NCBI RefSeq assembly: GCF_000685035.1
Contig: NZ_BAYB01000008.1
Coordinates: forward strand, 1 to 64,000
Source: Paraburkholderia ferrariae NBRC 106233
Lineage (GTDB): Bacteria; Pseudomonadota; Gammaproteobacteria; Burkholderiales; Burkholderiaceae
DNA: 64,000 bases
Direction of reading: 5' to 3'
Shown here: positions 57,099 to 64,000 of the stretch, piece by piece
Numbering within the stretch: position 1 is the stretch's first letter
Layout: each line of letters starts with the position of its first letter
Position numbers and translations under genes: made by a program
The notes under the pieces: model-generated
Seen by the model: the letters and a program-made list of their open reading frames with translations, nothing else
The model's database searches: none
Told to the model about the DNA's origin: nothing

Positions 57099-58700
57099 TC
57101 AATGGCCGGCGGACGGCGCCTTGGCGCCGGGCTGGGGCTTCTTGAGCAGGAGCGCGAGCGGAATGCAGGCGGCAAGCGCGATGCCGAGCACCCAGAACGT
57201 TTCGGAGTACGTGATGACCATCGACTGCTGCTGGATCTGCGCGGCGATCTGGCCGAGCGACTGCATCTGCGCGTACGCCATGTCGCCCGTCTGCGCGAAC
57301 CAGTTCGCGGCGCCGGAGGCGATGCGCTCCTGCCCGATCAGAGAATTCGCGCTGATGGACTCGCGCAGGATGGCCGTATGGAAGGTCTCGCGCCGGTCGA
57401 TCAGCGTGCCGATGATCGCAAGCCCCACCGACCCGCCCAGGTTGCGCGCCATGTTGTAGAGCCCGGCGGCGTCGCCCGAATCCTCGCGCGCGACGGCCGC
57501 CATCGAAGCCTGGTTGAGCGGCATCATCGCCAGCACCTGGGCGCAGCCGCGGATGAGCTGCGACCACACGAAGTCGTGGCCCACGCTCTGCGCGGTGAGC
57601 GAAATGTCGAGCATGCAGCTAAACGAGAACAGCACCAGGCCACTCACCACGAGCACGCGAAAATCCATCTTGCCGAGCAGGCGCGGCAGGACAGGCATCA
57701 TGAGGAACGCCGGCAGCCCCGAGAGCAGCATGATCGCGCCCGACTGCTCCGCGTTGTATCCCGCCACGAGGCTCAGGAACTGCGGCAGCAGGTAGGAGAT
57801 CCCGTAGAGGCCCGCCCCCACGGCAAACACAATGACGATGACGCTCGCGTAGCGCAGGTTGCGCATGAGCGACAGGCGCAGGATGGGCTTTTTCGCGGTG
57901 AACTGCGAGAGCGCGATCAGCGCCATGCCCGCCAGCGAGACCCAGGTGAGCGCGACGATCATGTTCGACTCGAACCAGCGCTCCCGCTGCCCTTCTTCGA
58001 GCACGACGGTCAGCGAAGACAGGCCGATCGCAAGGCCCACGATGCCGAGCCAGTCGGCCTTGAAGAACGCCTCCCAGTGCGGCCGGTCGGGCTCGAGCCC
58101 CACCACGAGCAGCGTGATGAGCGCGAGACACACGGGCAGGTTGATGAAGAAGCACCAGCTCCAGCTGATGTTCTCGGCGAGCCACCCGCCCACCACGGGC
58201 CCGAGCAGCGGGCCGAGCAGCACGATCAGCCCGAACACCGTCATGCCCACGGGCAACTGCGAGAGCGGCAGCCGCGTGCGGATGATGGTCTGCCCGGTGG
58301 GGATCATCGCGCCGCCGGTAAAGCCCTGGCCGATACGCCCCGCGATCATCGCGGGCAGCGTGTGCGACCAGCCGCACATCATCGAAAAGCCGATAAAGAG
58401 CGCCGAATTCGCCAGCAGGAAATTTCGCAGTCCGAACACACGCGTGAGCCACGCGGCGAGCGGAATCATCACGATCTCGGACATCAGGTAGCCCGTGGAG
58501 ATCCACGTGCCCTCGGTGCCCGTTGCGCCGATTTCGCCCTGAATCTGCGGCAGCGCCGAATTCGTGATCGAGATGTCGAGCGTGGCCATGAGCGCGCCGA
58601 GCGCGCCCGCGGCCACGGCGATCCAGTCGGCCACGCTCGCGCGCTCGCCGTGCGCCTGCGCGCCGCCGGGGGTCGAGCCAGCAGCGGCGGCATCAGCCAC
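57099..58700 (-). CDS. emrB: EmrB/QacA-type DHA2 efflux transporter
   Basis: Inner-membrane MFS pump of the tripartite system, 533 residues with 14 helices. Motif D1 LDISITNSALPQIQGEIG and ATGTEGTWISTGYLM open the protein; GPVVGGWLAENISWSWCFFI and EDSGDAAGLYNMARNLGGSV are the later DHA2 signatures. It overlaps emrA by 8 bases. Coupled expression with a membrane fusion protein and outer membrane factor shows that it exports lipophilic drugs or aromatic compounds directly to the outside; the substrate is unknown. Confidence 0.94.
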   Translation of the reverse strand: MADAAAAGSTPGGAQAHGERASVADWIAVAAGALGALMATLDISITNSALPQIQGEIGATGTEGTWISTGYLMSEIVMIPLAAWLTRVFGLRNFLLANSALFIGFSMMCGWSHTLPAMIAGRIGQGFTGGAMIPTGQTIIRTRLPLSQLPVGMTVFGLIVLLGPLLGPVVGGWLAENISWSWCFFINLPVCLALITLLVVGLEPDRPHWEAFFKADWLGIVGLAIGLSSLTVVLEEGQRERWFESNMIVALTWVSLAGMALIALSQFTAKKPILRLSLMRNLRYASVIVIVFAVGAGLYGISYLLPQFLSLVAGYNAEQSGAIMLLSGLPAFLMMPVLPRLLGKMDFRVLVVSGLVLFSFSCMLDISLTAQSVGHDFVWSQLIRGCAQVLAMMPLNQASMAAVAREDSGDAAGLYNMARNLGGSVGLAIIGTLIDRRETFHTAILRESISANSLIGQERIASGAANWFAQTGDMAYAQMQSLGQIAAQIQQQSMVITYSETFWVLGIALAACIPLALLLKKPQPGAKAPSAGH

Positions 58701-59829
58701 GATGGTTCTCGGCGTCGATGCGGCGCTCGTCGTCGCGGGCGGAGCGCGTGTCCACGTCCACCGTCACCGACATGCCCGGCAGCAGCACGTGGCGCGTTTG
58801 CGGGCCGGTGTCGATGCGGATGCGCACCGGCACGCGCTGCACGATCTTCGTGAAGTTGCCGGTGGCGTTCTCGGGCGGCAGCAGCGCGAACTGCGCGCCC
58901 GTGCCCGGCGAGAAGCTGTCCACCACGCCGTGCAGCGTGTGGCCCGGCAGCGCGTCCACATGCAGTTCGACGGGCTGGCCCACGCGCATGCGGCCAATCT
59001 GCGTTTCCTTGAAGTTCGCTTCCAGATAGGTGCTCTGCACCGGCACGACCGTGAGCATGCGCGTGCCCGGCTGCACGTACTGGCCCACGCGCACCGTGCG
59101 GTCGCCCACGCGGCCGTCGAGCGCGCTCTTCACCACCGTGTTGTCCAGATCGAGCTGCGCCTGGGCCGCGTTCGCGCGCGCCGCTTCGAGTTGCGCGCGC
59201 GCCTGCGCGAGCTGCGCCGCGAGCGCCGCGGTCTGCGAGCGCGCGGCCTCCACGGCGGCGGCATCCGCCGCGAGCGTGGCCTGCGCCTGGTCGCGCGTAC
59301 TCGTGAGTTCGGCGAGCCGCTCCGTGGTTTCCGCGCCCGTGGCCGCGAGCGGCGTGTAGCGCGCCACCTCGTCGCGCGCATGGCGCAGGCTCACGCGCGC
59401 CACGTCTTCCTGCGCCTCAGCCTGGGCGATGTTCGCGTGCTGCTGCTCGATCTGCGCCTGGGCGTGCTGGATGTCGGCTTCGCGCGCATCCACCGTGGCC
59501 ACGGCCTGATCGAGCGACACCTGGTACTGCCGCGCATCGAGCTTCACGAGCGGGTCGCCCGCCTTCACCGCCTGGTTGTCGGCCACGTACACGTCGGTCA
59601 CATAGCCGTTCACCTTCGGCGCAATCGTCACGCTGTCGGCCTGAAGGTAGGCGTCGTCGGTCGATTCGATGAAGCGCCCCACGAGCCACCAGTGCCCGAG
59701 CCACACCGCACCGGCCGCGAGCGCGACCAGCGCCAGTCCCACCAGAAACATCCGCTTCGCCCCGCCACGCGAGGACGTTGCCTCTTTGTCCGCCACCGCG
59801 CTACCCGGTGCACCTGCCGTCGTTGACAT
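58693..59829 (-). CDS. emrA: EmrA-type membrane fusion protein (HlyD family)
   Basis: Periplasmic adaptor, 378 residues, with one N-terminal helix (RMFLVGLALVALAAGAVWLG). The barrel-sandwich hybrid (STDDAYLQADSVTIAPKVNG, YVTDVYVADNQAVKAGDPLV) is split by a coiled-coil hairpin of about 120 residues, then VKSALDGRVGDRTVRVGQYV and the beta-barrel LLPGMSVTVDVD follow. First gene of the pump operon, divergent from a TetR regulator with tandem operator-like repeats in the 94-base spacer. The start is the ATG at 59827-59829. Confidence 0.94.
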   Translation of the reverse strand: MSTTAGAPGSAVADKEATSSRGGAKRMFLVGLALVALAAGAVWLGHWWLVGRFIESTDDAYLQADSVTIAPKVNGYVTDVYVADNQAVKAGDPLVKLDARQYQVSLDQAVATVDAREADIQHAQAQIEQQHANIAQAEAQEDVARVSLRHARDEVARYTPLAATGAETTERLAELTSTRDQAQATLAADAAAVEAARSQTAALAAQLAQARAQLEAARANAAQAQLDLDNTVVKSALDGRVGDRTVRVGQYVQPGTRMLTVVPVQSTYLEANFKETQIGRMRVGQPVELHVDALPGHTLHGVVDSFSPGTGAQFALLPPENATGNFTKIVQRVPVRIRIDTGPQTRHVLLPGMSVTVDVDTRSARDDERRIDAENHRG

Positions 59830-59844
59830 GTTCTCGATCTCAAT

Positions 59845-59880
59845 TTATTCCAGCCGGAAGAATTATTCCACCCGGAAGAT
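59845..59880. promoter_or_regulatory. Two 18-bp direct repeats between emrA and the TetR gene
   Basis: TTATTCCAGCCGGAAGAA (59845-59862) and TTATTCCACCCGGAAGAT (59863-59880) are identical at 16 of 18 positions and abut. Each contains a small dyad TTCC/GGAA. They fill the divergent promoter region, the expected place for TetR-type operators controlling pump and regulator. Confidence 0.7.
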
Positions 59881-59923
59881 TTGTGTCAAGTGATATATTT
59901 CTGAAAGCGAGGCAAGGAAACCT

Positions 59924-60655
59924 ATGAGCGAGAGCAAACGGCCGCGTCGCCCCTCGGCGGGTGGCTACGCGCGCGGCGACGAAACGCGCCGCAAGATCAT
60001 CGAAGCGGCAATCGGCCTGTTCGGCCAGCACGGCTTCGAAGGCGCCTCCACGCGCGAGATCGCCGCAAAGGCGGGCGTCAACGCGCCGGCGCTGCAGTAT
60101 TACTTCGAGAACAAGGAAGGGCTCTACCGCGCCTGCGCGGAATGGATTGCCGACGAGTCGTGGCAGACGATGGAGCCGGCCGTGCTGCACGCGCGCAAGG
60201 TGCTCGCCGGCGAGGCGGATGGTCAAGCCAGCGACGAAGCGCTCGTCGAAGCCTTCATCGGCATCCAGATGGCCGTGGCCAACCGCACCTTCATCAAGCA
60301 CCACGAACCGGACGCGCGGCTCTTCTTCGCGCGCGAGCAGAGCGGCAGCGAGCCCGAGATCGGCTCGCGGGTCCTGCGCGAGCGCGTGCGCGAACCGCTC
60401 AACCAGATCAACCTGGAACTGCTCGGGCGCATGACGGGCTGCCGCGCCGACGACCCGCGCACGGGCGTGCGCCTCTTGAGCCTCTACGGGCAGTTCCTGC
60501 TCTTTCACATCGCGCGGCGCTCGGCGCTTTCGCTGCTCCAGTGGGACGACATCGACCCGGAGCGGGCCGGGTTCATCAAGGAAACCGTGCGCGACCAGAC
60601 GCGGCTTTTGCTCGCGCACTGGATGCGCGAGCGCGACGCCAAAAAAACCGCCTGA
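59924..60655 (+). CDS. TetR-family regulator with CecR-type C-terminal domain
   Basis: Probable repressor of the adjacent efflux operon, 243 residues. The DNA-binding domain shows RRKIIEAAIGLFGQHGFEGA, STREIAAKAGVNAPALQYYF and ENKEGLYRACAEW. The large ligand domain (AFIGIQMAVANRTFIKHHEP, ARLFFAREQ) matches the CecR/YbiH (DUF1956) group, members of which control multidrug pumps. The ATG at 59924 is preceded by a purine-rich AAGGAAACCT. Binding of two TetR dimers to the abutting repeats 44 bases upstream is inferred. Confidence 0.92.
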   Translation: MSESKRPRRPSAGGYARGDETRRKIIEAAIGLFGQHGFEGASTREIAAKAGVNAPALQYYFENKEGLYRACAEWIADESWQTMEPAVLHARKVLAGEADGQASDEALVEAFIGIQMAVANRTFIKHHEPDARLFFAREQSGSEPEIGSRVLRERVREPLNQINLELLGRMTGCRADDPRTGVRLLSLYGQFLLFHIARRSALSLLQWDDIDPERAGFIKETVRDQTRLLLAHWMRERDAKKTA

Positions 60656-60749
60656 ACGCGGACCGGGCCGATCCTGCGCTGGTCGGCGGCATGCGCCCCC
60701 CGCCGCCCCGTGCTACCGTACGCGTTTCGTGCCCGCCGGGAGCCCCGCC

Positions 60750-61385
60750 ATGTCGCCTTTCGCCGCCGTCCTCAGCATTCTCGCCGCCCTCCTGCTGGGG
60801 GCCATGAGCCCGGGGCCCAGCTTCGTGCTGGTCGCCCGCAATGCCATCGGCCTGTCGCGCCGCGACGGCGTGGCCACCGCGTTCGGCATGGGCGCCGGCG
60901 CGATCTGCTTCGCGGGCGTCGCGCTCGCCGGCCTCTACACCGTGCTCGCCACTGTCGCGTGGCTCTACGCAATCCTCAAGATCGCGGGCGGCGCCTACCT
61001 GCTCTATATCGCTTCGCGCATCTGGCGCGGCGCGGGCCAGCCCGTCACGATGGGCAGCACGGCCAGCGCCGCGAGCCGCCCCGGCAAGTCGTTCTGGGTC
61101 GGCCTCACCACGCAGTTGAGCAACCCCAAGACGGCCATCGCCTACGGCAGCATCTTCGTCGCGCTGCTGCCCCAGCATCCGCCGCTCTGGTGCTACTTCG
61201 TGCTGCCGCCCTTCGTGTTCGCCATCGAGACGGGCTGGTACACCGTCGTCGCGCTCTGCTTCTCGAGCCAGCGCCCGCGCGACCTCTATCTGCGCGCCAA
61301 GCGCTGGATCGACCGGGTCGCCGCCGGCGCCATCGCCGCGCTGGGCCTGCGGCTCATCTTCACGGCGGGCCACCGCGGGCTCTGA
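60750..61385 (+). CDS. LysE/RhtB-family amino acid exporter
   Basis: Inner-membrane efflux protein of 211 residues with about six helices. Family marks: LLLGAMSPGPSFVLVARNAI at the N-terminus, ILKIAGGAYLLYIASRIWRG and LSNPKTAIAYGSIF. Members export lysine, threonine, homoserine or similar. The ATG at 60750 has GGGAG 8 bases upstream; a GTG at 60729 is less likely. Monocistronic, 94 bases after the TetR gene. Confidence 0.92.
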   Translation: MSPFAAVLSILAALLLGAMSPGPSFVLVARNAIGLSRRDGVATAFGMGAGAICFAGVALAGLYTVLATVAWLYAILKIAGGAYLLYIASRIWRGAGQPVTMGSTASAASRPGKSFWVGLTTQLSNPKTAIAYGSIFVALLPQHPPLWCYFVLPPFVFAIETGWYTVVALCFSSQRPRDLYLRAKRWIDRVAAGAIAALGLRLIFTAGHRGL

Positions 61386-61524
61386 TCCGGCCTCGCTCCG
61401 GCCGGTTCTGCTTTGGGGCATCCTCAAGCCCCGCACGCCATTTGCCGTTATTGGGACAGAACAGCGCAACACCGTCGTGCTGCATCGCGGCACGACGGCC
61501 GTCCCAACCCACGGAAATGCGTGC

Positions 61525-62031
61525 ATGAGTCATCCGGAATCCCAGACGTTCCCGCCTGCGTCCCCCTCGACCGGGCGTCCCGGCGCGCCTCCTGAACGCT
61601 TCGAAATCGCACTCGGCACGCGGGCCTACCGCCGCGCCGGCGAAGCCCGCGCCCGCGCCGCGCGCTCGTTCAAGGCACGTGGCGCGATGCTGTTCGACGG
61701 CGGCAATCTCCACCTCGTCGCGCTCGAAACCGGGCCGCTCGGCGGGGTGCGCGAAACCGACCTGCGCTTTGCGCGCGCCGACGTGCGCGACGTGGTGGTG
61801 GACGGGCGCATCGTCGGCTTCGACGTCGCGCCGCCCGGCTCGCCGCACGCCGCGTGGCGCGACGCGAAACTGCGCTATTACGACGATGTCCAGCGCAGCA
61901 TGCTGGGGATTGCCGATCTGGCCTCGCTGCACCCGAAGCCGGACCCGGCTGTCGTGGACAAGCTCAAGATCCTCGTGGCCGATGCGCAGCGTGAGCACGC
62001 CGTGGCCATTCACGCGCTCAAGGCGCCCTGA
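61525..62031 (+). CDS. Uncharacterised 168-residue protein
   Basis: Soluble, Arg-rich protein without signal peptide or recognised domain. The middle is a likely beta-sandwich (FEIALGTRAYRRAGEA, GAMLFDGGNLHLVALETGPL, TDLRFARADVRDVVVDGRIV) and the end is helical (LKILVADAQREHAVAIHALK). The ATG at 61525 (MSHPESQT) has GGAAA upstream. Codon use matches the chromosome, so it is probably real. A long hairpin follows its stop. Confidence 0.65.
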   Translation: MSHPESQTFPPASPSTGRPGAPPERFEIALGTRAYRRAGEARARAARSFKARGAMLFDGGNLHLVALETGPLGGVRETDLRFARADVRDVVVDGRIVGFDVAPPGSPHAAWRDAKLRYYDDVQRSMLGIADLASLHPKPDPAVVDKLKILVADAQREHAVAIHALKAP

Positions 62032-62492
62032 ATCGGGCAGAGACGTTCCGCGTCATAACGACAAGAAGACACGCGCGGAACGTTATTGCTGCGCTCTCCC
62101 TGCGTAATCGTTCGGCTCCCGAAAGGATTCGCCGACGGCAAGGGCACGGTCACTCAGCGCCCGTCGAACCCAACCTCAGCCCTTGGGGCTGTTACGCCCC
62201 CAACCCCTCGCCCGCCCCGCTCCGGACATGGCCGGTAGATGGCCAGCACATGGCCGATACCGGCTATCGACCGTCCTGGTCGGCCGCCAACGCGCATTTT
62301 CGCCCTGCCCTATACTGTAGGAAACGCTTCAGTAAATCTGACCCCTGGATGTTTTCCGTTGTCCCTGGCATCGGGCAGTCCGGTCGGCGGCAAGTGCGGG
62401 TCCGCACCGGCCGCGGCGATTGCCGGATTCATGGTCAAGCAGGCGGCGACCGGCTGCGTCGATATTCCAGCCCACTCATAAAGGAGCGAAAC
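62032..62492. other. Gene-free spacer before a small secreted protein gene
   Basis: About 460 bases. The left end has the terminator hairpin at 62043-62083. Around 62310-62335 the AT-richer CCCTATACTGTAGG could be the -10 region of a promoter for the gene at 62493, leaving a long 5' leader of about 160 bases with several GC-rich short stems. No ribosome-site-supported gene is seen. Confidence 0.45.
62043..62083 (+). terminator. Long hairpin 11 bases after the 61525-62031 gene
   Basis: ACGTTCCGCG (62043-62052) and CGCGGAACGT (62074-62083) form a perfect 10-bp stem with a 21-nt loop. It ends in TATTGC, not a full T-run. Likely a transcription end or mRNA-stabilising structure. Confidence 0.5.
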
Positions 62493-62798
62493 ATGGAGAA
62501 GGCACTCAAGACACTCGTCGCGGCTGCAGCCGCACTCGCGCTGTGTGGCGGCGCTCATGCCCAGAACAACACGCTGGCAACCCCGAGCGTGAAGTCGCCG
62601 GTGGCCGCTGCTGCCGCCACCGCGAATAGCGGCTACGGCACCCCCGGCGCAACGAGCTCGGACAGCGGCATGGGCAGCGGTTCGATGGACAAGACCGCGG
62701 ACAAGACCACCACGCTCAGCCCGGCCCCCGGCGCTGGCGCTTACGGCAGCCACAATACGCTGGCCACCCCGAGCGTCGTTTCGCCGGCTAACCAGTAA
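62493..62798 (+). CDS. Small secreted protein with internal duplication
   Basis: A 101-residue protein with a clear signal peptide (LKTLVAAAAALALCGGAHA, cleavage before QNN). The mature part is Ser/Gly/Thr-rich and disordered, flanked by two copies of the same block: NNTLATPSVKSP at the start and HNTLATPSVVSP at the end. The ATG at 62493 has AAGGAGCGAAAC, a very good ribosome site, and an intrinsic terminator lies 64 bases after the stop, so it is a monocistronic, probably well expressed gene. The family is unknown. Confidence 0.75.
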   Translation: MEKALKTLVAAAAALALCGGAHAQNNTLATPSVKSPVAAAAATANSGYGTPGATSSDSGMGSGSMDKTADKTTTLSPAPGAGAYGSHNTLATPSVVSPANQ

Positions 62799-62861
62799 CG
62801 GCCATCGAGGGCAGCGGGACGATCCGAAGTTCGCGGACATCGTTCGTTGCCCGTCGCAGGG

Positions 62862-62895
62862 AAAACCGCTGCGCTTGCGAGCAGCGGTTTTTTTT
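62862..62895 (+). terminator. Rho-independent terminator
   Basis: AAAACCGCTGC (62862-62872) and GCAGCGGTTTT (62881-62891) form a perfect 11-bp stem with an 8-nt loop, followed by T to 62895. Ends the transcript of the small secreted protein. Confidence 0.92.
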
Positions 62896-63081
62896 CGCCC
62901 TCGCCTCTTCTTCCGCCCGGATGCGACGCAGACGCTCGAACGTCAGGCGAATCGGGCGCGCGACGAGCGGGCCGTCATCGGGGGCCGTCGAACACCACGA
63001 TGTCCGGGTGAGCGAGGAAACGGTTCAGCTTCGTCTACATTACGTCAGGCGTACAGTGACGCGTCTGAACGGAGGCAAACG

Positions 63082-63744
63082 ATGACACGCGTTCGCGTTG
63101 AAGGCTTCACGATCTCGCTCGACGGCTATGGAGCCGGCCCGGATCAGGACCTCGACCATCCGCTCGGCGTGGGCGGAATGGAACTGCACCAGTGGCTGTT
63201 CCCAACCCGCACGTTCCAGCGCAGCCTGTTCGGCAAGGACAGCGGCACCACCGGCGTTGACGACGATTTCGCCGCCCGTAGCTTCCAGAATGTGGGCGCC
63301 TGGATATTGGGCAGGAACATGTTCGGCCCCATTCGCGGGGCCTGGCCGGACCTGAACTGGAAAGGCTGGTGGGGCGACACTCCGCCGTATCACGCTCCGG
63401 TCTTCATCCTGACGCATCACGCTCGCCCCGCCATCGAGATGGAAGGCGGCACGACCTTCCACTTCGTCACCGGCGGCGCGCACGAAGCGCTCGACCGGGC
63501 ACGCGAGGCCGCGGCGGGCCAGGACGTGCGGATCGGCGGCGGCCCGGACACGATCCGGCAGTATCTTCGCGAGGGCCTCGTCGATGAACTGCACGTTGCG
63601 ATCGCACCGGTCCTGCTCGGCCGCGGAGAATCGCTGTTCGCAGGCATCGACCTGCGCGCGCTGGGATACGAGTGCGTGGAATCCGTGGCGTCCGGGAAAG
63701 CCACGCATGTCGTCCTGCGGCGCGGAGGGCGCACGGACGCCTGA
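63082..63744 (+). CDS. Dihydrofolate reductase / RibD C-terminal-domain family protein
   Basis: NADPH-binding oxidoreductase-like protein of 220 residues, RibD_C (YwjB/YyaP-like) group. Pattern: VEGFTISLDGYGAGPDQDLD, GAWILGRNMFGPIRG, APVFILTHHARPAIEMEGGT, DVRIGGGPDTIRQYLREGLV and DELHVAIAPVLLGRGESLF. The ATG at 63082 has GGAGG at good spacing. Activity is unproven for the group. The gene stands alone; the long open frame upstream to 62875 runs through a terminator and is not coding. Confidence 0.9.
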   Translation: MTRVRVEGFTISLDGYGAGPDQDLDHPLGVGGMELHQWLFPTRTFQRSLFGKDSGTTGVDDDFAARSFQNVGAWILGRNMFGPIRGAWPDLNWKGWWGDTPPYHAPVFILTHHARPAIEMEGGTTFHFVTGGAHEALDRAREAAAGQDVRIGGGPDTIRQYLREGLVDELHVAIAPVLLGRGESLFAGIDLRALGYECVESVASGKATHVVLRRGGRTDA

Positions 63745-63774
63745 CCGCGCGCGCAAGGTCACGGACTGAAAGCG

Positions 63775-63990
63775 CTATTCGCGCTTGCGCAGCGGGTCGA
63801 GCAGACCCCTCAGGCCGTTGTGATCCATCTCGTGTATCAACGCGAGCAGGCGGCCGACTTCGCCGCGCGGAAACCCTTCGCGGGCAAACCAGTTCAGGTA
63901 ATGCCCGGGCAGGTCGGCAATGAGCCGGCCTTTGTATTTGCCGAAGGGCATGGTGACGGTGAGAAGGCGTTCGAGGTCCTGGACTTGCAT
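63775..63990 (-). CDS. DUF3820 family small protein
   Basis: A 71-residue cytosolic protein with the DUF3820 pattern: VTMPFGKYKGRLIADLPGHY, LNWFAREGFPRGEVGRLLAL and HEMDHNGL. Homologues have been named putative quorum-sensing-regulated virulence factors; some relate to exonuclease-associated folds. The ATG at 63988-63990 lies 10 bases from the window end; a longer frame cannot be excluded. Confidence 0.85.
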   Translation of the reverse strand: MQVQDLERLLTVTMPFGKYKGRLIADLPGHYLNWFAREGFPRGEVGRLLALIHEMDHNGLRGLLDPLRKRE

Positions 63991-64000
63991 GAGGCTATTA

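Overview
The window is high-GC, densely packed DNA from a member of the Burkholderiaceae, most likely Paraburkholderia, Burkholderia or Caballeronia. This is inferred from the strong GC bias at third codon positions and from the gene repertoire: a DUF3348/DUF802/OmpA/DUF2894 block, many tripartite and MFS efflux genes, a secreted phospholipase C, a second MreB and acetoacetyl-CoA synthetase beside a MarR regulator. No rRNA, tRNA, CRISPR array, complete insertion sequence or integrase was seen. I count about 65 genes or gene remnants, including one 44-codon gene.

Layout. 1-5 kb: the 5' part of citrate synthase, a small unknown protein, two serine hydrolases and a divergent MreB paralogue. 5-11 kb: a DHA2-type efflux pump, glutaminase, the metal-responsive regulator/ferric-siderophore reductase pair yqjI-yqjH, and a 12-helix MFS pump. 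11-16 kb: small unknown proteins, a GNAT acetyltransferase operon, a DapA-family aldolase, and the first of two TPR plus ATP-grasp proteins. 16.3-20.8 kb: a foreign island between the two ends of a broken chemoreceptor gene. It holds a DUF1493 protein, two tandem paralogous small exported or anchored proteins, a Tlde1-like (DUF2778) peptidoglycan-targeting effector candidate, and three small membrane proteins, two of them tandem duplicates, that look like immunity proteins.

21-33 kb is metabolic: AraC regulator, DAHP synthase, fatty acid hydroxylase with a YVTN propeller, Nramp transporter, glucose-6-phosphate dehydrogenase, the second TPR/ATP-grasp protein, MarR regulator and acetoacetyl-CoA synthetase. 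33.4-38.3 kb is a tightly coupled four-gene operon, DUF3348, DUF802, OmpA/MotB-like and DUF2894. The DUF802 protein has four MotA/TolQ-like membrane helices and a very long coiled coil with seven 33-residue repeats. Its partner has a MotB-like Asp-bearing membrane helix and an OmpA domain. The architecture recalls Zorya ZorA/ZorB anti-phage motors without the known Zorya effectors, and I rate it the best candidate for an undescribed system.

38-52 kb: zinc alcohol dehydrogenase, flavin monooxygenase, a large TPR/glycosyltransferase-like protein, L-fucose mutarotase, a Tat-exported phospholipase C, a Fur-box-preceded TonB receptor and an aldehyde dehydrogenase. 52-64 kb: a GFA protein, an exported catalase-like peroxidase coupled to cytochrome b561, a KdgT permease, a complete emrA-emrB-outer membrane factor tripartite pump with a divergent TetR regulator and tandem operator-like repeats, a LysE exporter and several small proteins. 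Short tandem repeats of 7-14 bp occur in several intergenic spacers, and several rho-independent terminators or operator-like dyads are visible.
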